Under the pieces are notes generated by a model, which made no database searches, had not been told where the DNA came from, and saw only the letters and a program-made list of their open reading frames with translations. A program made the translations under genes and the position numbers. This document shows positions 55,198 through 64,000 of a stretch of 64,000 nucleotides of DNA, piece by piece. Every line of letters begins with the position of its first letter. Within the stretch, counting starts at the first letter, position 1. Source of the stretch: Spirometra erinaceieuropaei (lineage: Eukaryota; Platyhelminthes; Cestoda; Diphyllobothriidea; Diphyllobothriidae); NCBI GenBank assembly GCA_902702965.1, contig CACRXP010000017.1, positions 2,263,343 to 2,327,342 of the forward strand, in the 5' to 3' direction.

Positions 55198-55848
55198 CTG
55201 GTCCCAAGTGTAGTCGCAATGTGGGCACTGCAACCAAAGTATACTAAAGGATGGTAGTGAACTCGATAGTAGGAAAGATGACGAGGCTAAAACGAATACG
55301 GTAATCTGATGCTTTGGTTTAAAGGTAGGGTTACTTTTAGGGTTTGGGTTAGTGTCAGGCTGAGAATTGAGTTTAGGTTTAGGATTTGCGTTAAGCTTGA
55401 GGGTTGCGACTAGAGTTTGGGTTTGGATGGAGATTAAGGTTTGCGATTATTGTTAAGTTTGGAGTAAGGTTTGGTGTCAGGGTTGAGTCACGGTTAAGCT
55501 TAGGGTTCCGGTTAGGATTTGGGTCACGATTGGGGTTAGGCCTAGGTTTAGGGCTAGGTTTTGTGGTACGTTTAGGACTAGTTTTATCCCTATAAATGCA
55601 CTAAGGATTAGGATTTTTGAGGTTGCGTTTTAATTTACCGTTAGGTTTGCGGTATTGATGTCCCGCATATTGAGTCAGGCAGGTCTTTTGCGGGGATTCT
55701 AGGCTTCCTTCAGTCTAGCAGCAGATTTTACACGCATCACGTTGCATTTTCCGTTCTAGCCTCGGCTACTTTCCCACTAACGATTCCTACACCCCGTCTT
55801 CGGCTTACTTCACTTTCAATGCCCACATTGCGCTTGCATTTTGGACCA
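55198..55848. mobile_element. Foldback element with TTAGGG-like core
   Basis: The ends are inverted repeats of about 100 bases. CTGGTCC at 55198 with GCAATGTGGGCACTGC near 55216 mirrors the right end, where AATGCCCACATTGCGC and TTGGACCAG close at 55848. The centre (about 55320-55640) is a degenerate run of GGTTAGGG/GGTTTAGG words. A truncated relative is at 3015-3415. The frame at 55404-55595 is an artefact of this composition. No transposase is present. Confidence 0.7.
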
Positions 55849-56509
55849 GAAGAGGCATGTTTAACATTCCGAAAAGAGACATTTGAAGACGGTTCTTACA
55901 ATGCTCGACGTCTGGTTAATTGTAGGGTATATAATTTGCTAAAGATGCTTCATGTAAGGGCACACTTAAGATAGAAACTTTGTTAAAACCTTAACAGACT
56001 GTCCCAATTCCACACGACAGCATCATCGTATTTTCAGAATAGTCTTGTCTGATTGGACAATTGCGGACTTTGGACGATTTTGTCTGTGCATAAGGTTGAC
56101 AGTTCGTCTCTTTGCCTTACCAGACAGATAAAGTACATGAAGCAAATGCCAACGATTCCCTGTAGACGACGTAAAAACGAGGCCTTGCCTGCACTAGACT
56201 CTTCCCGACATATATTCAGCCCACGTTAAAATGCTGTCCTGTGTGGGGGGAGGGGGCAGGTCGTGTACGTAACACGCGCAGACGAACTCTTTAGAGTTGC
56301 CAATCACTGTCCCACTTCCTGCATCAGTAGACTCAACGGCTCGCCCGGGGAACTCGAGCCTGAAGGATGGAAGAGAGAGCGAATCGACATAGGGAACCGC
56401 GTCCACATTGCACTCAATACACAGCCTTCGCCACAAATATTCATACTCCTTTTTGGTTTATCACGGTGCTTCATATTTGTATTGGCAGACTTTGAATAAT
56501 TCATATTAA
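55849..56509. other. Intron sequence, nothing recognised
   Basis: No feature was identified. Frames at 56194-56504 on both strands carry no motif. Confidence 0.4.
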
Positions 56510-57175
56510 CCCAACTATGAAAAACTCGGGGCCTCGGTGGAATTTGGACTCACGCAGTGGGGGGAAGGCTTTAGTACAGCCAACGCTCTGATCACCCGAG
56601 CTACGAGGCCCCGCTGGACGACATGAGTGTAATCACATTTGGCTCAAGTTACCCGCCCAACCTACTGCAACATCTGTAATCCACCAAATCGGATGCATTA
56701 AGTCGACTGCCCAAGCAGGATTTCCTAAGTAATTCACCCAGAATCCATCAGATGACTACCAGTCTCACGTAATTCATAGATATTTTGGCAGATTTTGAAT
56801 AAGCCATACTGACTGATCTAAAGCCTTACCCTTACTGTGTGGGTTCGAATTCCACCGAGGTGCCGAGCTTCTCACAGTTGGGTCAGTATAAGTTATTCGA
56901 AATCTGCTAAAACATATATGAATTACGTGAGACTGGTAGTCATCTGGTGGATTCTACGTGAATTACTTAGGAAATTCTGCATAGGCAGTCAACTTACTGC
57001 ATCAGATTTGGTGGATTACAGATGTTGCAGTAGGTTGGGCGGGTAACTTGACCCAAATGTGATTAAACTCTCGTCGTCCGGCGGGGCCTCGTAGCTCAGG
57101 TGATTAGAGCGTTGGTTGTACTAAAGCCTTCCCCTTAATGCCGAGTTTTTCACAGTTGGGTCAGTATGCATTATC
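56510..57175. mobile_element. Head-to-head pair of tRNA-derived SINEs (family S2), palindrome
   Basis: About 56515-56830 on the minus strand and 56840-57170 on the plus strand are inverted copies about 300 bases long. Each has the head GGGGCCTCGTAGCTCAGGTG and ATTAGAGCGTTGG, which are the acceptor and box A of a tRNA. Each has a body with CAAGTTACCCGCCCAACCTA (minus-strand sense of the right copy). The matching box B (GTGTGGGTTCGAATTCCACC at about 56836) lies at the centre. It sits in the large intron of the NDNF-like gene. Confidence 0.7.
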
Positions 57176-57189
57176 ACAGTGCTTTAAGT

Positions 57190-57600
57190 TCATGGTCTGA
57201 AAAGTTTCCAGCAGATGGGCTCTCTTGGTCCTCCGCTCTGAACAGAGACTTAAAACTTTTTCTTACTTCGCCCTTTGTGGCATTCCCACTCACTTGGGTT
57301 CCGAGTCGTTCGCCATTCGTATTGAGCGAAATACTGTCTAGCACGCGCAGTCCAGCCGTTTAGCCATGTTACTCACTGCACCTGATCCCGCCTCCAGTCT
57401 TCTTCAGTTATTCTTGACGCGGGACGTAGGTTTGATAGACGCAGTGCAAGTCGCCCTTCACAATAACCTGCACTACTGGTATCGTCTGCGTTCCCAGCCG
57501 GCTGTAGGGAACACCGTGGACATCGTCGGAATCGAGGGTGAAACTCTGATACACTCAGAAGATTTGTTAGTGGGAAAATGTGTTTATGTCAATGATCTTC
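57190..57600 (-). repeat. Dispersed GC-rich repeat family R, copy 4
   Basis: The minus strand repeats the blocks of copy 3 in order (GACGATGTCCACGGTGTTCC, CTGAAGAAGACTGGAGGC, GGCTAAACGGCTGGAC, CGAATGGCGAACGACTCGG). It ends about 140 bases before the exon at 57736. Confidence 0.6.
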
Positions 57601-57735
57601 AGTCGTAATATCAAAAGGTCAGTTTACTATTTTGATAGCACACAGTCTGCTGAAGACACGTTCATCTGAGTAATGTAAATTTACTCAAAAAGAACTATTC
57701 TGCTTGGTTCTCACATCAGAAAATGCAAGCCTCAC

Positions 57736-58045
57736 CTCCCTTCTTTTTCCTGCCCCTCCTCAACCAGACACACATGGACTTTATGGTCCGGAGGTACTTG
57801 AGGGTAACCGGAGATGCGATGAAGGGGACTTGTGCGAGTACTGAGACGTACTTTAAAGGTGGCGCCTGGCGGTCCTTTGATGTCCACCAATAGGGTGTCG
57901 TTGGGACAGCCGCGACTGAAGAAGTGCTGGCGTGTGCCCCCAGACCCTCGAAAGCGAAGGCGTCCAGCGGATGGTTTGGCAGCATCTGAACTCAGCGAGA
58001 GGGGAGTAACTCGGAGCCATCGCAACCCTGGCCGACGTGCGACAT
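57736..58045 (-). CDS. NDNF: NDNF-like gene, exon before first FN3 domain
   Basis: The acceptor follows CCCTCTCCTTCTCTAAATCT near 58056 and ends GTGAAG just before 58045; the donor at 57736 is GGGAG/GTGAGG. The frame reads CPNDTLLVDIKGPPGATFKV and ISGYPQVPPDHKVHVCL. The YPQVPPDHKV segment parallels the Y-P-E-L-P-Y-D-P-R-V linker that leads into the first FN3 domain of NDNF. The preceding strand-rich part fits the NDNF N-terminal (DUF2369-type) domain. It ends with two bases of a codon that the exon at 46074 completes. The 11.7 kb intron between them is full of repeats. Exons encoding the signal peptide and the start were not found. Confidence 0.65.
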
Positions 58046-60469
58046 CTTCACAGATTTAGAGAAGGAGAGGGTGAACGTAGTGGCCAGAAGAATCGAAACT
58101 GCAGACGGGATAGGGCCAAGGTATGCCTTTATAAGCAGTCTGTTGTGTCAAAGGTTTTTGGTTCATCGTATTTGTGCCTTTTACAATGACCACCGTTAAA
58201 CGTGACTGAAGGACCCCTTAGTGACAGTGGAAAAGGAGCCTACTTGACAATCCGAGGTATGAGCAGCCCGTCACTAGACCAAACTGCATGTAAAACAAGG
58301 GCGAATATTTACGCCCGGAAACGTTTTCCGCACAGGATAATAACATCGCCAGCAATAAAATCGCCTCAGTGAGGGTGAAACAAAATTTCGACCCTTCTGT
58401 AAAGTCCCTCACATCTAAGGGGAATTTTATATTCATTATGCATGCTACGAATACCTAGCGAAATTGCAATACAGTCTTGCAATAAAAACAGCTGGAATGA
58501 TCTTTTCCATGTTTGTGATGTTTGCTATGGGAATTTGCAACATTCCTGAAAAAGGAAACACATCATAAGTTTCCAACTTTGTCAAATGTTTTCAAGTAGT
58601 GTGAGGGATATGAAATTTGCGTCATTAAAAAAGATATCAAACGATGATCCTCAGAAGGTAATTGAGCAGCTTAAGAGGATTACCTGGCCGCTAAAAATTG
58701 CGTTTTGTCGCTAGCAACGACGTTGCTTGCCTAGTTAAGCGCCTTTTCAAGAGCAAGGCGATATGATGCTGTATGAAATGGTATATGATGGTATGTGCTG
58801 GTGAAACAGAGAGCCACCCAGCCATAAATATGTGAATTTTAGCTTGTTGCACTCTTGGATAGTAAATTTAAGCAGGATTCAAACGCCGTCTTACTATATT
58901 TTTTCGCAAAATCGGTTCTCTTTATGTGTGTTTTTTCCGTCGCCAACAGCTTTTCTTGTGCAGTGAGGCCCTTTTGTATGCTTACGCTTTGCCTTCGGAT
59001 TAGGATGAATTATTCTACGCATCTTTTCACGTTAAATTTACACATTTTATCTCCAAATAAAGCGGATTATTCTGTTAGAGGCCTAGGCAGTTGCTTTCGC
59101 ACGCATTATCAGCTTCACTGAGAAAAATCGTTCATGCAGCCTGAAAGAGGCCCTCCGAACCTTGTTTGAAGCAGGTACTTCGCAAAACATTACTGGTTGG
59201 CTCCATTATATGAACTTAACTTCCGCATTAGAAAGCTCTATTTCGAAGAATTTAGTTACAGACTACATGACGTCCCATTCCTCGCAGTCCACTGCCTGGT
59301 CGCTTAAGCGGTTTTGCGTCAGTTTGAAATTAAGCTACCTACCAATCCCAAAATACGGGTCTTGTGTCAGGGTCTTCGGTCAGAGCATGGTGATATGAAC
59401 TGGAATAGGACCGGTGCCAACATGTTTTGTTCGGCGTCATCATCCAATAGCAGCTGGTCAAAACCATAGGCATTGGCCGGAGAGCTCGGGGGGGGGGAAA
59501 TTAATGAGTGAAATTTGCTCTCAAAGTGAAATGAGATTATCTAGGACGCCGCTCGTAGTTTACCACGGATCTGGTGAGATTCTAAATGTCTTAATGTCAT
59601 TTTTACAGTGTCCAATCCAGCGGGAAACAAAATCGTTACAAACACAGATATTGCCTTACATAAATAAGTTATAACACTTCCAAACATTCATCCCTTGACA
59701 GCTGTAGGTCAGTAATGGAAGGGTTCTGATCACTTATGGTTGTCATTTCCGCTACGGGTTACCCATGTAGTCAGTTCTGCACCTGAAAACAATCACGTTT
59801 ACTTGCCAAATTCCGAAGACGCCACAAGGCATTGGGAGATCAGAAAGATAACGGTATGTACAGAGGTGCCGACATGTAAATATTGAAGTATTAGTTGCCA
59901 AGACTGTCCTGAACCCTTTCTGCGATTTTGGCCGCACTGACTGTCAGTGGGTTCAGCTTGCAAAGATGTAAACAGTTACTCACATGACAGAAACTTAGAC
60001 ATATCAAAATATTCGTTTCTGGATTAGCTGCATGTCTGCAAACTTCAGCAAGTACCAAAATTTATGCATACTAAAGTTACTGATCTTATTGACATCTGTT
60101 TATTGTCACCAAAAAAAACTCATGGTATTTATCCATATAGGATATCAAATGAAGGAAGAACCAAATGGCTACGGACGGCGTTAAAATTTGTGTTTAATAT
60201 ACTTTCTGTTCATAGCTCGCATATTATTCATTACGATGCCTACGGTTGGATATGTTTAGAATATATAAACATAAACAGAAAAGGCTTACGAGACCGATGA
60301 GAGCGACGTCCACCCAGAAAATGCTGTTTATTGTGCGTTTTGCCAAGAACTTTGTTCTCCGCAGCGGTAGCAACCGAACTGAACCGTATAAGCTCGATTC
60401 GATGAGAGCACGGTGTAATAGTTATCCAGAATGGTTTTTCACTCCCCAGCATGTAACGTAGCCTGTGCA
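58046..60469. other. Intron or upstream sequence, nothing recognised
   Basis: This should contain further 5' exons of the NDNF-like gene, or intron. No frame here matched the expected N-terminal part. A G10 run lies near 59490. Confidence 0.4.
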
Positions 60470-60870
60470 AAAGAAAGAGTACGCTTCAGTAAAGCCCTGG
60501 TCTGAGATGCCTGTAACTACGCGGGTCAAACTGAGCGCGTGCTCGGAACATAGGATGATTGTGTGACAGGATAGCGAATTATTGCAACTAGCTGCTCGCC
60601 ACTCAAATGTCGTCGCCAAGATACGTGTCCATGCCGGACGCAAGGTAGACTGAGAATTCATTGAGATCTGTGCTTCGGCAAGCAACCCAGTCAATCAACG
60701 CATTTACTGACGCTGGCATGCAGAACCCCGCGGAATCACCTCCAGATCCGCAGCATCGCTCGATGATCAATTAATACCACCTTTAACCGTCACTTGTTCC
60801 GTTGCTGCTGTTATCTCTGATGATGGATTACTGCACGACGTCAAAAGCACATACAAGTAAAGAAATGATC
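60470..60870 (+). mobile_element. Penelope-like element remnant PLE-6
   Basis: Plus-strand frames joined by small shifts read CNYAGQTERVLGT, then a worn endonuclease tail. A TCTCTGATGATGGATT sequence near 60813 is probably the relic of the hammerhead region. It is a strongly decayed GIY-YIG and 3' end fragment, closer in its GQTER block to subfamily B than to A. Confidence 0.5.
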
Positions 60871-63800
60871 CCTGAATTCGACATGTTTTCTTTTTGTCCT
60901 CTACCTATACCCATAATTGAAAGTCTCCTGACTCCAAAAGATCCCATTCCAAAAGGCGAAACGTTGGCATCTCAAGTATTCCCATTTAACAATAAGTGGC
61001 CCTAAAATATCAGTGGTTATTCTTCACTATTAACGCATGCATACGAAAAAGCAATGTCAGTGTTATTACATAAGCAGTGAGTACATGACGGCAGGTTGGT
61101 CGTACGACCATTTTTTTCAAATCTTCTGTAGGAATAAACAATTTTCTCTTAAACTTATTACTACCTTTTTCTCGCAAGTAACCTTATGGTTGTCTTTCAA
61201 CGCCTTCTGTTACTTCATATATTTTAATTGTATCTATTGCATAAGTGAGGAAGAAGATTAATGGAGCGCCAGAGCTATATGTTTATTGTTCTGAACTTTT
61301 GAAATCGTGCGGGAGTTCACTGTCATGGGTAGTTGCAGCAACGGAACGACCAGCAAATTAAGGACATGCTAGCCAATCACCGATCGACAGCGTAAGCTTG
61401 AAGGGGATTGCGTTATAAACAAACGCCAGATCGATAAGTCGATTGACTGAGCGCAAGTCTAGAACGATAAACTTTTTGCTATGGTGCTCGATCAGCCTTC
61501 TTTTTCAGTTGCGCATACACCTGAAACTAAACTTTATAGTCCATCTATTTTGAGCTATTGCGTCTGTCGCAATCTGTTACATTTTTTACGAAAAACTAAA
61601 TATCTAAAATTTGTACAGCTGTGTTAAACCGCAATTTATGTATATTTTGAAAATATTATGAGGTCATAAATAAAGCCCACACAATTAAAAATGCCCAATA
61701 TATAGTTTTTTTTAAATTTTCGCAGCATAAATTCATTGGTGATATTTCCCTACGAGACCGTTCTTTCTTATTTATATCTCATTTCAATCCTCATTTAGAT
61801 TTTTGCTTTCTCTGCTTGCTTCAATACCTAAAATTTTACTCCGTTTGCAACAATTTTCCAACTAATCAAGCTAGCTTTACATGACGCCCAGAACATCTGC
61901 AGCCATTTGATCTGTTTCTTTTTTTGACTATTGCTGACGCAATTCTCCCCTGTCAAGTAAAGTTACGTCAACGGGATTACTTATTTTGCGCTTACGCATC
62001 TAAAACGTACCCCCATTATCATGGTAAAGAGTAATTGTTTGTTGTCTTATAATATACTTCGGCCGAACTGGCTGGAAGGAGCACATTACTTCAGCCTCTG
62101 CGCATCGGCAACGAGGCAGATTTGCTTTGCTTGTACAATAATTTGTTGGAAATAAAAAGACTGCCTATGAGGAGGTCTTTAGTTCAAATATGCGCCCAGA
62201 AGACCAACAATAATTTGCAACTTGGCAAGCTTTGACATTTGACATCGTCTCTTCCTCCGTTGACATCAACATTTAAATTGTTAATCTACTTATATGTGCC
62301 TGTCAAAATTAAATGTGGCATTTTTACTGTTATCGCAGTTTGCTCTTTTAACCACTGATTGTTTGAGTGCTAAGCAATCATTATCACTGCGTCCAACCTT
62401 TCAGTCTCCTCGATTTAAATTAGACTTTGTACGATAGCTCATGATTTCTGGAGTAATAGCAACACCTTTAAACTAAAATAACGCTAGCCAAGACCAACTG
62501 AACAGGTGGGCTAAAATGCGGCAAGTTTCAAAATCATATGCAAAGATAACTAGGCACATTTTTGTTAATAAGACGTTGGCTCCGTATTTAATCATAGAAA
62601 GATTCCATTAGGCGGTAGTATGTTAATAGCCTGCTAACTTTCCTCTGAGGAATAAGAAATTGTGCTTAATCACAGCTCTTCCCACAAGAGGACAGTGCAA
62701 GTGGTGTTCATTTCATTTCAGCCTGCAATAAAATTCGCTTTAAAGGCTGAACGACCATACTGATGGGATAAGCGAAGACCCTAGCATGTGAACAGGATAG
62801 AAGTTCATAGGTAGAAAACGTGTTTTGCACGTTCTGTGACCCAAAAGTCATGTTTGAATAGACATCTGTCAGGCAATTGGCTAACAGAATAAGTGCAAAC
62901 ACAAGTGTCTTTACTTTTTCGGTGGTTCATCTGCGGCCGAGGACGGCGAAGTTGGTTCTCCAATGTAGGAAAAAAAGCAAATTCGCATTAAATGGTACTA
63001 GCTGACTTATGAAAATAAAATTATTGTAGGTTTCCTGATATTGTGTAAAGAGTCTGGTTGAAGGGGATGATTCAGATAATTTGAAAGCAAACAAACCAAT
63101 AAAAACCGCCATTTTCTACGAACAAAAATATGCTCATCTTATATATTAGGTCGATTTTCTCATGTAATGGTTTCAATCAAAAAAGAGTATGTAGTAGTGG
63201 CTCGATATTTATTGTCGTGCAGCACGGTGCCAAGATATTTCAGGCATGACAAGATGCCAGATTTTAAATGAGCCTCATTCTGACGGTTTGCAAATAGCAT
63301 GGATCTGTTTTTAACATAGGTACTATTCTCAATATAAATTTAGATATATTATTTCATATGAAGCGTTGGAAAAGGTTCCGTCCCATACCGATTTCGCAGA
63401 AAATTCCATTCACATCAAACTTAGTAGCTTGAAAAAAGTGCCTTTTTCAGATTTTTAAAAATCTTGCTACCGTCATCTCTTGTTTGCATTGTGGCACATA
63501 ATCTACAAATCCGTGAGTTCTTCAAAGGCAAATGCGCAGTGCATCAGGGTTTTCCGTGCTGACGCCGAAATCCATGTAGGAGCCTTTATAAACATGAAGA
63601 TGGTGGCGAACACCGAGAAAGCAGCGCTCCTCATCACATAACCAGCCTCATCTTTCCATCTGTTGTTAAGGATCTAGTCGCTAATTGATGTGAAGTCTTG
63701 TTGAATAACATTTGCGAAATTCTGTTGGGAGGCCGAAAGGAATTTGCTGTTCAACATCTTTTCATTTGTGCAGAGGGCAAAACAAAACGCCAAACCCTTG

Positions 63801-64000
63801 ACGCATCCGTCGAATTTCGGTATGAAAGCAATGATAAACAGTTTGTTGACGTCATCCTCGTGGGTATAAAAGTGTAAGCTCTTGTTTGATTAATGGCAGC
63901 AAGAAATAACGTCAGTGAACTTCCCTCTGAATTACTTCACTGTTGGCGAGGCTTCTAAAACAAGAAAGGCAGTCTTCTGAACGGTATTCGTGTTGTGAAG
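60871..64000. other. AT-rich DNA, nothing recognised
   Basis: No gene or repeat was placed. One minus-strand frame at 62708-62902 begins with a hydrophobic stretch (VFALILLANCLTDV), but it has no start codon and no convincing exon structure. Confidence 0.45.

Noticed and set aside
55404..55595. 63-codon frame rich in Gly, Leu and Phe
   Set aside because: It is an artefact of the TTAGGG-like degenerate repeat.
57080..57125. Functional tRNA gene
   Set aside because: Good acceptor and D-arm sequence is not followed by a matching anticodon and T arm in the same copy; it is part of the S2 SINE palindrome.
62708..62902. Signal-peptide-like start exon
   Set aside because: Hydrophobic stretch only; no in-frame ATG and no match to the NDNF N-terminus.
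1..64000. CRISPR array, prokaryotic operons, rRNA genes
   Set aside because: No regular short repeats with spacers, no bacterial gene organisation and no rRNA sequence; the window is eukaryotic.

Overview
The window reads as nuclear DNA of a flatworm, most likely a large-genome tapeworm (diphyllobothriidean-like). The sequence shows AT-rich, intron-bearing DNA, almost no long open frames, a 132-base assembly gap and dense decayed retroelements. The tapeworm inference comes from recalled repeat types: Penelope-like elements (PLEs) with a C-terminal GIY-YIG domain, and an RTE-type LINE whose tail carries CPHC...H...H zinc fingers. The species cannot be fixed from sequence alone.

Host gene: one gene can be supported, on the minus strand from at least 58045 down to 34133. 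Six candidate exons with splice sites and compatible phases spell the C-terminal part of an NDNF/nord-like secreted protein (neuron-derived neurotrophic factor family). They lie at 58045-57736, 46074-45822, 45074-44916, 44659-44310, 35957-35642 and 34417-34133. The 5' end was not found. Two large introns (about 11.7 kb and 8.4 kb) hold most of the repeats between 36 and 57.6 kb.

Layout: 0.4-1.4 kb, foldback MITE-like element (copies near 7.1, 26.6, 28.3 and 49.7 kb). 3.0-3.4 kb, piece of a TTAGGG-like foldback element (better copy at 55.2 kb). 3.4-6.9 kb, two divergent PLEs, the second with both pseudo-LTRs. 9.2-11.2 kb, PLE broken by SINEs. 11.4-15.4 kb, a LINE joined to a PLE tail. 18.4-20.3 kb, rearranged PLE of a second subfamily. 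21.9-22.6 kb, tandem SINE-like repeat with hammerhead-like ends. 24.1-26.5 kb, inverted-repeat PLE of a third subfamily. 28.6-34.1 kb, AT-rich flank with nothing recognised. 34.1-58.0 kb, the NDNF-like gene with PLE, Merlin, RTE, SINE and MITE copies in its introns. 58-64 kb, upstream flank with one PLE remnant.

Most notable: PLE ends of all three subfamilies carry hammerhead-ribozyme-like motifs with a two-base-pair, loop-less stem III. Stems I and III differ between subfamilies by apparently compensatory changes. In subfamily A the motif sits between a TATAAATA box and an AATAAA signal.
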